From Alkaliphilus sp. B6464 (lineage in GTDB: Bacteria > Bacillota > Clostridia > Peptostreptococcales > Natronincolaceae): 64,000 bases of DNA. Each line of letters starts with the position of its first letter. The first letter of the stretch is position 1. The translations under genes and the position numbers were made by a program. Shown one piece after another: positions 9,278-18,416 of the stretch. A model generated the notes under the pieces. The model saw only the letters and a list, made by a program, of their open reading frames with translations, did not search any database and was not told where the DNA came from. The DNA lies in contig NZ_CP058557.1 of NCBI RefSeq assembly GCF_018141165.1, positions 1,302,001 through 1,366,000 on the forward strand, written 5' to 3'.

Positions 9278-12061
9278 ATGGAGTTTTTTAGAAAGACAGC
9301 CGATGAAGTCTTAAAGGAACTTGAAGTAAATAGTGACACTGGTTTAACAGACAGGCAAGTATTAGATAAGGAAAAAAAGTATGGAAAAAACCAGTTTTCT
9401 AAAGGAGAAAAAGTATCCATCGGTAGAAAAATAATAGAGGGACTTAAAGAGCCAATGGTGCTTATTCTACTTGTAGCGGCTTTTATAACTATAGGAATGA
9501 ACATATATAAGTATTTTAACGGACTACATGCAGAGTTTACAGAAAGTATAGGTATAGTGGTGGCTATTTCCATTTCTGTAGGTATTCAAATATTGATGGA
9601 GGGAAAATCTGAAAAGGCCTTTGATGCCCTTAACAATATTAATGAAGATATAAAAGTGAAGGTTCTTAGAAATGGTAATATGGACTATATCAACAAGAAT
9701 GATGTTGTAGTGGGGGATATAGTTAAAATCGAAACTGGTGATAAGGTCCCTGCTGATGGTAGGTTAATAGAAAGCTCAGATTTAAAGATTGACGAGTCTA
9801 TGCTAACAGGAGAAAGCATTGCAGTAGCTAAAAGTGCTAACATAGAGGTTGCAAACCATAGGGCATCCTTACCAGAACAGGTGAACATGGTTTTTGCAGG
9901 TACCTTTGTAACCTTTGGACAAGGTGTGATGATAGTAACCTCCGTAGGGGACAATACAGAAATGGGTCATATCGCAACAGAGTTAAAGAGTGCTATGGAA
10001 ACCACAACCCCTTTACAGGAAAAACTAGACAAATTAGCAAAATCCATATCTGCAATAGGGATGGCTGCGTCAGGACTAATATTCTTGTTTGAGATATATA
10101 AAATATATACAAACAATACACTATCCTTTGATACAGTTCAGAATGCATTTATGACTAGTATTGCACTAATAGTGGCTGCAGTACCAGAGGGGTTACCAAC
10201 AGTTATTGCTATGACATTGGCACTAAACATAATTAAAATGGCAAGGAGTAATGCCCTCGTTAGAAAGCTTGTAGCCTGCGAGACCGTAGGATGTATTAAC
10301 GTCATTTGTTCCGATAAAACAGGAACCCTCACAAAGAATCAGATGGAAGTTATAGATGTTTGGAGCAATGGCGATTTAGTTAACCCATCGGAATTAAAAA
10401 ACAAGTTTATGATAGAAAACTTTACACTAAATAGTACAGCAGATATTAAGATAGAAGAGGGAAATATAAAGTTTATTGGTAACTCAACAGAATGTGCTCT
10501 TTTAAAGGCATTTAATGAGACTATATGCTCAATAAGCCCTAAAGCCTGTCCCCATTATATGAATAGTAATTTTGTCTGTAGAGGAGAGTGCAAGAAATAC
10601 CATCCTACTAAGGAAGAATTCATTAGTTATGGTGATGTTAGACATTATTCCAATATAGCACATCAATATCCATTTACATCTGATACTAAGTCAATGACTA
10701 CTGTAGTATCAGAAGGAGAATTTAATAGAGTATATACTAAAGGAAGTCCAGAAAAGATTATTTCATTATGTAATAGAATAATAGTGGGCAATAAGGTCGA
10801 GCCCTTTACAGATGAACTAAAGGAAAGGGTAAATAATGAGATAATAAAGCTACAGAAAGAAGCTAAAAGGGTATTGGCATTTTCTCATAGAGAAATGACT
10901 GAATTCTACGAAGGCTGGGGCGAAAACCAACAAGAAATAGAAAGCAATATGATTTTTGATGGTTTTGTTTCTATAGCCGATCCACTAAGAGAAGATGTTT
11001 ATGATGCAATAGAAAAATGTAAAAAATCTGGTATTAATTTAAAAATATTAACTGGAGATAATATTGTTACTGCAACATCTATAGCAAAGCAACTAAATAT
11101 AGTTAAAGAGGATAGTATTATTATAGAAGCTCAAGAAATTGATAATATGTCTAACGAAGAATTATTAGAAATAATGGATAAAATAATAGTAATTGCCAGA
11201 AGTAAGCCGCTTACAAAAATGAGAATAGTAAACCTGCTTAAGGAAAATGGAAATGTAGTTGCAGTTACTGGTGACGGTATTAACGATGCACCAGCCCTAA
11301 AAAATGCAGACGTGGGAATTGCAATGGGTATTACTGGTACAGAGGTTTCAAAGGAAGCCAGTGATATTATACTTTTAGATGATTCCTTCTCTACTATTGT
11401 AAAGTCTGTGGAATGGGGAAGGGGTATTTATGAAAACTTCCAGAGGTTTATACAGTTTCAGCTAACAGTTAACCTTGTTGCTGTACTAACTGTTATTATT
11501 TGTGAAATACTTGGTCGGGATTTACCCTTTACTACAATACAGTTACTATGGGTAAACTTAATAATGGATGGACCTCCAGCTTTATCATTAGGCTTAGAAT
11601 CCTTAAGAAAGCATTTAATGGAGCAAGAGCCTGTTAAAAGAGATGCAAGTATAATAACTAAAAGCATGCTCTATAGAATTATAACCAATGGACTATATAT
11701 AGTTATAATGCTTATGATTCTTATTAACAAAAATGTTCTAGGTGGAACAGTAGAGCAGCAGTCCAGCATAACTTTTACAACCTTTGTTTTATTCCAACTA
11801 TTTAATGCCTTTAACTCTAGAGAACTAGGAGACGAAAGTATATTTAGCAACTTATCAAACAATAAGTCAATGGTGGCAATTGTAGGTGCAACCTTTGTAC
11901 TTCAAGTATTTATAACTCAATTTGGTGGAGATGTTTTCAAAACAGCACCATTATCTATTGAAATGTGGGCTAAGGTAATAGGATATTCCTTCTCTGTTGT
12001 AGTATTTTCAGAGGTTATAAAATTTGTTAAGAGAAGGGTTAAACTAAGGAGAGTAAATTAA
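9278..12061 (+). CDS. P-type cation-translocating ATPase (type II, Ca2+/Mn2+)
   Basis: A 927-residue calcium-type P-ATPase with the usual N-terminal cation-ATPase domain, the actuator TGES loop (LTGESIAV), the phosphorylation site CSDKTGTLT (D346), the hinge motif VTGDGINDAPAL and a C-terminal transmembrane domain. M4 has AAVPEGLP and M6 has NLIMDG, typical ion-site segments. Control by a manganese riboswitch suggests export of excess Mn2+, or of Ca2+ and Mn2+. An unusual Cys-rich insertion lies in the nucleotide-binding domain: C417, C424, C434, C438 with H426 and H442. GGGGAGG precedes the ATG. Confidence 0.9.
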   Translation: MEFFRKTADEVLKELEVNSDTGLTDRQVLDKEKKYGKNQFSKGEKVSIGRKIIEGLKEPMVLILLVAAFITIGMNIYKYFNGLHAEFTESIGIVVAISISVGIQILMEGKSEKAFDALNNINEDIKVKVLRNGNMDYINKNDVVVGDIVKIETGDKVPADGRLIESSDLKIDESMLTGESIAVAKSANIEVANHRASLPEQVNMVFAGTFVTFGQGVMIVTSVGDNTEMGHIATELKSAMETTTPLQEKLDKLAKSISAIGMAASGLIFLFEIYKIYTNNTLSFDTVQNAFMTSIALIVAAVPEGLPTVIAMTLALNIIKMARSNALVRKLVACETVGCINVICSDKTGTLTKNQMEVIDVWSNGDLVNPSELKNKFMIENFTLNSTADIKIEEGNIKFIGNSTECALLKAFNETICSISPKACPHYMNSNFVCRGECKKYHPTKEEFISYGDVRHYSNIAHQYPFTSDTKSMTTVVSEGEFNRVYTKGSPEKIISLCNRIIVGNKVEPFTDELKERVNNEIIKLQKEAKRVLAFSHREMTEFYEGWGENQQEIESNMIFDGFVSIADPLREDVYDAIEKCKKSGINLKILTGDNIVTATSIAKQLNIVKEDSIIIEAQEIDNMSNEELLEIMDKIIVIARSKPLTKMRIVNLLKENGNVVAVTGDGINDAPALKNADVGIAMGITGTEVSKEASDIILLDDSFSTIVKSVEWGRGIYENFQRFIQFQLTVNLVAVLTVIICEILGRDLPFTTIQLLWVNLIMDGPPALSLGLESLRKHLMEQEPVKRDASIITKSMLYRIITNGLYIVIMLMILINKNVLGGTVEQQSSITFTTFVLFQLFNAFNSRELGDESIFSNLSNNKSMVAIVGATFVLQVFITQFGGDVFKTAPLSIEMWAKVIGYSFSVVVFSEVIKFVKRRVKLRRVN

Positions 12062-12119
12062 TAGTAGGTTAAAAACAGTTGGTGATTAATAAAAAACTTG
12101 TAATATTTACAAAAGAGAT

Positions 12120-12153
12120 ATCTCCCTTAACTTTAAAGAGTGTTAAGGGAGAT
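12120..12153. terminator. Convergent-gene hairpin terminator
   Basis: Perfect 12-bp stem ATCTCCCTTAAC (12120-12131) with GTTAAGGGAGAT (12142-12153), placed between the ends of the convergent ATPase and DHHW genes. T-rich sequence is present on both sides but short. Confidence 0.65.
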
Positions 12154-12193
12154 GATTTATTATCTAAGAAAGTATAAAACTATAGTTAAATAT

Positions 12194-13330
12194 TTACATA
12201 ATATTTTCAATAGATCTATCATCAAAGAATGTGTTTCCATTATAAAGAAATAATAGATTATCTATACTATTGGATTCAATAAACTCTTTTAGGTTACCGT
12301 CATAGTATCTTAAATCCACCATATAGATTTCTCTATAATGTCCTGTTAGAAAAGGAACTATAGAGTTAGCATAGGAATCCTTAATAATAAGTAGTTTTTC
12401 TTTATCATTACTATTAGTAGTTATTTTAATAAGAGGGTGGTTTCCTCCTAAAAATATAGTATATTTATCCTTTTTGCTTATATTATCCATACTGTAAAGT
12501 GATGTAGTTGGCTTATCGGTTCCATAGAAATCAATATTATACTCTTCTTCAGACTTTGGTATATATAAATTAATTGCATCCGGCGCTATGTTTTTAAATC
12601 CACTCTTAGAATATAATGATCCAAAAAAGCTATCTGTAATTTGCTCTACATTAAAATCAGATTCTTCCTTTGGAATAAAATCCATTGTATTGCCCATTTC
12701 TTTGTAGCTGTAGTAGGCCCCTTTAGTTGTCCAATGGTGGTCTGTCTTATAAAATATATAGTCATCTTTTTTACTATATAAAGCATTGTACACATCAATA
12801 AACTTAATATCAGTACTAAGAGATTGTTCAACTTTGTTAATAAATGCAAGCTGATCGCTGACAGGGGCATAGGGAGGCAGCTTATCCTTTAATATTTCAA
12901 CAGCATTAGGTACTAACATAAAATATTTATTTACTTCAGGTATTGAGGAAGAGAAGCTATTTATAATGTCTATATTATTTTTAAAATCATCTTCCTTTGG
13001 TTTATTGAAGTTTTGTAGTAAATAGCCATCTCTTCCTAGATACACACCATTACTGTCCTTTTTCCCTAGGATCCTTTCGCTATAGGATTTAATTCCTATC
13101 CAAAAGTCTCTAAAGGCAAACTGGTCCGCAATATATTTTTCGTAATTAGTAGTAAAATTGCCATGTAGAAGTTGACCTATATTAAAGGAGGGAGCCTGCT
13201 CAAGAACCCTATTTTCCATTTCAGAAAATGTCCTATCGCTGGTTATTATATTAAAAACTAATAAAATTACTATATATGCTGGCAGCATAGTAGCCATAAT
13301 ACGTTTATATGCCTTATCTTTTTGTTTCAA
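12194..13330 (-). CDS. DHHW-family surface polysaccharide acetylation protein (AlgJ/AlgX-like)
   Basis: A 378-residue protein with one N-terminal membrane segment (about residues 12-32) and a large extracellular domain. The DHHW motif reads YKTDHHWTTKGAYY and a later IKDSYANS segment resembles the SGNH nucleophile region. In the AlgI/AlgJ/AlgX system such proteins work with an MBOAT acyltransferase to O-acetylate an exported polymer. The MBOAT gene lies 11 bases upstream, so the pair is co-transcribed. The start is TTG, supported by GGAGGG seven bases before it. The polymer acetylated is unknown. Confidence 0.82.
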   Translation of the reverse strand: MKQKDKAYKRIMATMLPAYIVILLVFNIITSDRTFSEMENRVLEQAPSFNIGQLLHGNFTTNYEKYIADQFAFRDFWIGIKSYSERILGKKDSNGVYLGRDGYLLQNFNKPKEDDFKNNIDIINSFSSSIPEVNKYFMLVPNAVEILKDKLPPYAPVSDQLAFINKVEQSLSTDIKFIDVYNALYSKKDDYIFYKTDHHWTTKGAYYSYKEMGNTMDFIPKEESDFNVEQITDSFFGSLYSKSGFKNIAPDAINLYIPKSEEEYNIDFYGTDKPTTSLYSMDNISKKDKYTIFLGGNHPLIKITTNSNDKEKLLIIKDSYANSIVPFLTGHYREIYMVDLRYYDGNLKEFIESNSIDNLLFLYNGNTFFDDRSIENIM

Positions 13331-13341
13331 ATATATCCCTC

Positions 13342-14748
13342 CTAAAATCTAAAATAAAGAAATGGATTATAGCTTTCATTTACTAAATAAGCAGTACATA
13401 AAAACAAGAACAGTAAATATATTAAAGGCATAGCTATTACAGATATGCTCTTTAGTTTGTCCTTTATTTTAGAAGATAAATTGTTCAAAAATGGTGTAGA
13501 GCATAGAATGAGAAGTATAAAGAGCATAGCATTTGTATAAAGATAGTATAGACCATGTCTATCAAATAACATATGTTTTCCTAATCCAAACATTGTTTTT
13601 ATAAAATAAGCACCTTCATACATATTTTCAAACTCAAACAATACCCATCCGATTATTACCACTAGTAAAGTATAGATATGGCCTATAAACTTTGGACGAT
13701 TTTTAAGCCATTTTAATAAAAATATTTTCTCTAAAGTTACAAAAACACCGAAATACAAGCCCCATAAAACAAAATTCCAGCTGGCTCCATGCCATAGGCC
13801 TGTTAAGAACCATACTACAAATAGGTTTCTATACTGCTTTAGACTACCCATTCTGTTACCACCTAGAGGAATATACACATATTCTCTAAACCATTCACCT
13901 AGGGAAATATGCCATCTTCTCCAAAATTCCGTCACACTTTTAGATATATAGGGATAATCAAAATTTTTCATTAGATTAAATCCAAACATCTTTCCAAGGC
14001 CCAAAGCCATATCCGAATATCCGCTAAAGTCGAAGTATATTTGAAATGTAAAGGCAATTATTCCAAGCCATGCAGATAATATGGAAAGTTCTGCTAGTGG
14101 CGTCTCTTTAATATTAGTCCAAAGAAGTCCAATATTATTTGCTAACAGCACTTTCTTAGTTAAGCCTATAATAAATAACTCTGCTCCTTCACCAAATAAA
14201 TCTATACTTTCTCTTCTATTATTCATCTGATAGGCAATGTCTCCATATTTAACTATAGGACCCGCCACCAATTGTGGGAACATAGTTACATAGGTTCCAA
14301 AGGATATTATATTTTTTTGTACTGGAGCCTTATTTGTATATACATCTATTGTATAGGACAAAGTTTGAAAAGTATAAAAAGATATACCTACGGGTAGAGG
14401 TAGGCTCTTTATTGCAATATTTAAATTAAAAAGTCCATTTATATTGTCTACAACAAAGCCGTAGTATTTAAAAAAACCTAGTATTCCTAGGTTTACAATT
14501 ACAGAAGTAATTAAAACAGCTTTAGGGATATACCTATGATTCCTATGTTTGTCTATTAGCAAGCCATTCAAATAATCAAAGAATGTAGAAAATAACATTA
14601 TAAGAATATATATTGGTTCACCCCAGGCATAAAAAACAAGGCTCGCTATAAACAGAACCAAGTTTCTAAGTGGCCTAGGAGATATGTAGTATAGAAGTAT
14701 AGTTAGAGGCAGAAAATGAAAAATGAAAATAAGACTACTAAATACCAA
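13342..14748 (-). CDS. MBOAT-family O-acyltransferase (AlgI/DltB-like)
   Basis: A 468-residue multi-span membrane protein starting MVFSSLIFIFHFLPL, as AlgI-type proteins do, with the MBOAT motifs FWRRWHISLGEWFREYVYIPLGG and the catalytic-His segment GLWHGASWNFVLWG. It would pass acetyl groups across the membrane to the DHHW partner encoded next. The start is TTG with AAGGTGG ten bases upstream; no better ATG exists nearby. Confidence 0.9.
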   Translation of the reverse strand: MVFSSLIFIFHFLPLTILLYYISPRPLRNLVLFIASLVFYAWGEPIYILIMLFSTFFDYLNGLLIDKHRNHRYIPKAVLITSVIVNLGILGFFKYYGFVVDNINGLFNLNIAIKSLPLPVGISFYTFQTLSYTIDVYTNKAPVQKNIISFGTYVTMFPQLVAGPIVKYGDIAYQMNNRRESIDLFGEGAELFIIGLTKKVLLANNIGLLWTNIKETPLAELSILSAWLGIIAFTFQIYFDFSGYSDMALGLGKMFGFNLMKNFDYPYISKSVTEFWRRWHISLGEWFREYVYIPLGGNRMGSLKQYRNLFVVWFLTGLWHGASWNFVLWGLYFGVFVTLEKIFLLKWLKNRPKFIGHIYTLLVVIIGWVLFEFENMYEGAYFIKTMFGLGKHMLFDRHGLYYLYTNAMLFILLILCSTPFLNNLSSKIKDKLKSISVIAMPLIYLLFLFLCTAYLVNESYNPFLYFRF

Positions 14749-14800
14749 TTGTTGTACACCACCTTATAAGAATTTTAAAATTATATCCTAACTATTACAT

Positions 14801-14824
14801 CAAAAAAAGCAGCATAGCTGCTTT
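14801..14824 (-). terminator. Intrinsic terminator (minus strand)
   Basis: AAAGCAGC (14806-14813) pairs perfectly with GCTGCTTT (14817-14824) and, read on the minus strand, is followed by seven T's. It would end transcription of the DUF4358-like/SGNH pair before the MBOAT gene, so the two halves of the acetylation set are probably separate transcripts. Confidence 0.8.
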
Positions 14825-14933
14825 AGATAAAGATCTATGTCATGGCTTTTTTACTATGTAAGAAAGTATAACTTTTTTACTTGTTGAGAGATTTTTAAAG
14901 AAGTAGAAAGTTGGTAATATTTTAAGCACTTGA

Positions 14934-14959
14934 AATTTAAAAGCTTAAGCTTTTAAATT
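14934..14959. repeat. 26-bp perfect palindrome
   Basis: A perfect palindrome with arms AATTTAAAAGCTT and AAGCTTTTAAATT, extended imperfectly outward (GCACT on the left, AGTGC on the right). Next to it lies a GATGC-GGTA-GCATC mini-hairpin at 14977-14990. It is downstream of the lipoprotein gene on the minus strand. It may be a terminator-like structure or one copy of a dispersed repeat; a genome search would decide. Confidence 0.6.
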
Positions 14960-15000
14960 GAGTGCGCCATGAGTCGATGCGGTAGCATCAGACGAATTTT

Positions 15001-15504
15001 TTATTTAAAAGAATTATCAAATATACCTTCTACTTTTGCAGCATCCTTCGATACTACAAGTAGTACATAATTACCTTTGCTTTTTAATACATGCTTTTCT
15101 ATTAAAAAATATTCCTCTGGTAGATAACTTTCAAAAATTGAACCTTGATCACTTATTCTAGTAGATATTTTTTCTTTAATAGACTCTATATTGTTTTCAT
15201 CTTTAACTTTAATAATGGCAATCTCATCCGCTTTAATGTTTGTAGAAGCAGTATATAGGACAAAGTCCTCTACCTCATCTTCATTAATATCATATAGTTT
15301 TTCAAGCTTATTAATATCACCCTTTTTCATTTCAGATATGTCTATAGCTTCTTCTATTTCATTAGTAATTTCCTCTATAGTGGGAGCCTTAGCTATCGCT
15401 TTTTCTGAGGAACAGCCGAGCAGAAAAGTAAGAGATAGGATTGCTAATAAAATGGTTTTAAATGTATTTTTAATTATATTATTGTTATTCATAGTTATTT
15501 TCAT
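15001..15504 (-). CDS. DUF4358-like lipoprotein
   Basis: A 167-residue lipoprotein: a basic N-terminus, a hydrophobic stretch and the lipobox LTFLLGC with C31 as the lipidated residue, then a small soluble domain rich in acidic residues. It resembles DUF4358 proteins, which commonly neighbour MBOAT/DHHW and SGNH acetylation genes in Clostridia. It is preceded by the SGNH hydrolase gene, with 49 bases between them. AGGAG lies 12 bases before the ATG. A role in cell-surface polymer modification is inference from context. Confidence 0.65.
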   Translation of the reverse strand: MKITMNNNNIIKNTFKTILLAILSLTFLLGCSSEKAIAKAPTIEEITNEIEEAIDISEMKKGDINKLEKLYDINEDEVEDFVLYTASTNIKADEIAIIKVKDENNIESIKEKISTRISDQGSIFESYLPEEYFLIEKHVLKSKGNYVLLVVSKDAAKVEGIFDNSFK

Positions 15505-15553
15505 CTGTTTTTATTCTCCTTTTTAAAATAATGTGGATTAAGCCGCTGCTCTA

Positions 15554-16489
15554 TTAAATATTGTTATGTAAATAATTTAACCAAAGTTTATAAAATGGAT
15601 ATTTAAAGTGGATGCCATCGCTTTCATGAAGATCCTTATCTATATTTTCCAATACAGAAGCTACATTAAGATAATTTAGACTTTCATTTTTAGCCATTTC
15701 TATAATAGCACTATTAAATTCTTGTATTCTAGCAGTAGTAACAAAGGGTAGCTTTTTTTGCACCTTTGGATCTACGGGTAGTATGGATTGAACATAGATA
15801 CTTGCTTCTGGATATTTATCCTTAATATTATTTATTAGCTCAGTGTAATTTTTAATAAATTTCTCACTGCTCATATTGGATTCAACTTCATTAGTTCCTA
15901 ACAATATAAAAACATTCTCTGGTTTTAAGGTTTTTATGTTACTAAGTTCTTTATTTGCTTTTAAAAGGGTAAACCCTAGCTTAGCAATAACTGTTTCTTC
16001 ATCTAAAAGCTCATAGTGGGATAGACCTTCTGTTATAGAATCCCCTATAAATAAGGAGCTCCCAAAAACTTCTTTATAGTTTATATCCTCACTAGTATCT
16101 AATATATCTTTTTTTGGTATATTACTATTTTCATTAGGCTTATTATTTGTTTCCTTATCTGATTTTGAAGTGTTTCCTTCTGTATTAGGTGCTATAATAA
16201 TGCTATCATCTATGTAATTAGGAGTTTTTTTGCTAGTATCCTCCTCTATATCTTCAATCTTATTTAGATTGTCATTATTCTTTGATTCATTGATTATTGT
16301 TTTGTCCTTATTTGATATACCAAAAGCTGTTATGCTCTTTAGTACACCTAGATTGTCCATATTTTTTATTATATAATTCTTTATTAAAAAGAAGGTTGAT
16401 AGAAGTATTAGAGTCAGAGCTAATGAAACAGTAATACGTCTTCTAATATATTTTTGTCTTCTTTTACTTCGACTTTGCTTTATCTTCAT
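15554..16489 (-). CDS. Membrane-anchored SGNH/GDSL hydrolase
   Basis: A 311-residue protein with an Arg/Lys-rich N-terminus, one membrane segment (about 19-42), a low-complexity Asn/Lys/Asp linker to about residue 135, then an SGNH hydrolase domain. The nucleophile block is IGDSITEG, the Asn block LLGTNEVES, and the catalytic Asp/His block SDGIHFKYPFY. It would act outside the cell as an esterase or acetyl hydrolase. It lies upstream of the lipoprotein gene and beside the MBOAT/DHHW pair, suggesting de-acetylation or transfer on the same polymer. GGAGG lies about ten bases before the ATG. Confidence 0.85.
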   Translation of the reverse strand: MKIKQSRSKRRQKYIRRRITVSLALTLILLSTFFLIKNYIIKNMDNLGVLKSITAFGISNKDKTIINESKNNDNLNKIEDIEEDTSKKTPNYIDDSIIIAPNTEGNTSKSDKETNNKPNENSNIPKKDILDTSEDINYKEVFGSSLFIGDSITEGLSHYELLDEETVIAKLGFTLLKANKELSNIKTLKPENVFILLGTNEVESNMSSEKFIKNYTELINNIKDKYPEASIYVQSILPVDPKVQKKLPFVTTARIQEFNSAIIEMAKNESLNYLNVASVLENIDKDLHESDGIHFKYPFYKLWLNYLHNNI

Positions 16490-16687
16490 AGATATTCAAC
16501 CTCCTATAATCATTTCTATTATTATATATGTATAGATAGTACAAGTTATTTACACTATTGCACAAATAATTATAGTATATATATTCGATTAAGATGTAAA
16601 GAAAAAGTAACAAACAGGAAATTTAGATAATGTATTATTTGGTAATTATGGGAGTATAAACAAAAGATCAATTTATAGGAAAGGAAA
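16490..16687. other. Intergenic, no gene seen
   Basis: AT-rich spacer holding the ribosome-binding site and presumably the promoter for the SGNH hydrolase gene on the minus strand. No convincing promoter boxes or open frame were found. Confidence 0.4.
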
Positions 16688-16718
16688 ATCCCCTCAACAC
16701 TATAATTGTTAAGGGGAT
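16688..16718 (-). terminator. Intrinsic terminator of the Rieske-FAD gene
   Basis: ATCCCCTCAACA (16688-16699) pairs with TGTTAAGGGGAT (16707-16718), one G-U pair. On the minus strand the stem is followed by TTTTCCTTTCC. It lies 85 bases past the stop codon of the gene ending at 16803. Confidence 0.75.
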
Positions 16719-16802
16719 CTTTTGATCATTTGAAATTTCTTAAATAAGGATGTTTAAAGTTCAAGTGTAATAGGAGTGAATGAGATAGCATTATGCGACT
16801 TT

Positions 16803-18344
16803 TTAGTCAACCTCTATTTTTTCTAAAGGTCCAAAAGCAGGGCCTTCTATTACATCACCAATAGGGGAAAATCTAGAACCATGGCATGGGCAGTCCCAAG
16901 TTCTTTCTGCATCATTCCATTTGACTTCACATCCCATATGGGTACAGGTAGTATTCACAAAGTATAGTTTTCCTTCTTCATCTCTGTATGCGCCTACTTT
17001 TTGTCCGTCTATATCTATAACCTTTCCCTGTCCTTTTTCAATATCAGGATTAATAGAGCCAGGAGAGAGTTTGCCCCAAATAAGATTTACTGCAACATCT
17101 AAATTTTCTTTAATAAATGTCCATATTGACCCAGCATTTATAAATCTAGACGGATCATAAACTTCAGCCCAAGGACTTTCACCATTTACAATAAGATCCT
17201 TTAAAATCATTGCAGATACAGTACTGCTAGTCATCCCCCATTTTTTAAATCCTGTTGCTATATAAATATTAGGATGAGCAGAGTTAATGCTACCTATAAA
17301 GGGGATATCATCCATTGTCATACAGTCTTGGGCAGACCATCTATATAAAACTTCTTCAACTTCAAAGTTTTCATTTGCAAAGTCAATTAGGTTTTCATAA
17401 TGTGTATTTATATCATTTCCATGACCTGTTTTATGGTTCTCACCTACTACCAATACAAGTTCTTGATCATCACCAAATGGATGGGAACGTAAAGACCGGG
17501 CTGGCCGCTCTGCATTTATATACATGCCATCCGGAAACTTAGATTTTGCTTTAATAGCCACAATATAGGCTCTTTCTTGATAAATTCTAGCAACGTACAG
17601 ACCTCTTATATTAGAGAAGGGATAGTGTGAGGCTATTATTATTTTTGAGGCAGTAATTTTTTTACCATTTTCCGCAACTACAGAACACTTTTCACCTTCT
17701 TCGATACCAACTGCCTTAGTATTTTCAAAAATATAGCTGCCATCTCCAGCAATATCTTCTGCTAGGCTTAATAAATATTTGCGTGGATGAAATTTTGCTT
17801 GTCCTTCAAATTGTACTGCGGCTTTTATTGGAAAAGGTAGTGGTAGGTCTTCTACATAGGAAGCTTTAATTCCTAATTCTTGGGCAGCTTTAACTTCATT
17901 TTTAATTTGTTCCACATATCCATCGGACTGTGTATATACATATGCATTTTGCCAACTAAAATCGCAATCAATATTTTTTTCTTCTACAATTTGAGCAATA
18001 AACTTTATAGCTTGTTCGTTGGACTCAGCATATTGTTTAGCTTTTTCTATACCTATTTGCTTAATCATTTTATCGTAAATTAAATCGTGTTGAGAAGTAA
18101 TTTTAGCTGTTGTATGTCCTGTAGTTCCATTAGCAATATGGTCGGCATCAATAATAGCAACGGTTAAACCTTCCTTTTTCAGTAAATAACCAGAGGTAAT
18201 CCCTGTTATACCTCCACCTACAATGGCTACATCTACGGTAATGTCTTCTTGTAAAGCGGGATAATCAGTAGTGCCCGTGGAAGCAATCCAATAGGATTCA
18301 GGTTCTTTAGTAAAGCCTTTATCTGGAGAATAATATTGTTCCAT
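16803..18344 (-). CDS. FAD-dependent oxidoreductase with C-terminal Rieske domain
   Basis: A 513-residue two-domain protein. The N-terminal DadA-like domain has the FAD motif VDVAIVGGGITGITSGYLL at about residue 37. The last about 90 residues form a Rieske [2Fe-2S] domain with CTHMGC and CPCHGS, carrying both Cys-His pairs. The arrangement matches Bacillus YhfW-like proteins. It would oxidise a small amine or hydroxy compound and pass electrons to or through the Rieske cluster; the substrate is unknown. It is a single-gene unit with AAGGATG before the ATG and a terminator behind it. Confidence 0.88.
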   Translation of the reverse strand: MEQYYSPDKGFTKEPESYWIASTGTTDYPALQEDITVDVAIVGGGITGITSGYLLKKEGLTVAIIDADHIANGTTGHTTAKITSQHDLIYDKMIKQIGIEKAKQYAESNEQAIKFIAQIVEEKNIDCDFSWQNAYVYTQSDGYVEQIKNEVKAAQELGIKASYVEDLPLPFPIKAAVQFEGQAKFHPRKYLLSLAEDIAGDGSYIFENTKAVGIEEGEKCSVVAENGKKITASKIIIASHYPFSNIRGLYVARIYQERAYIVAIKAKSKFPDGMYINAERPARSLRSHPFGDDQELVLVVGENHKTGHGNDINTHYENLIDFANENFEVEEVLYRWSAQDCMTMDDIPFIGSINSAHPNIYIATGFKKWGMTSSTVSAMILKDLIVNGESPWAEVYDPSRFINAGSIWTFIKENLDVAVNLIWGKLSPGSINPDIEKGQGKVIDIDGQKVGAYRDEEGKLYFVNTTCTHMGCEVKWNDAERTWDCPCHGSRFSPIGDVIEGPAFGPLEKIEVD

Positions 18345-18416
18345 AGTTTACATCCTTTCTTATGTAGATTTTACATTCTATCTATCTCTATGTTGCACCT
18401 AATTTTATAAAATATT

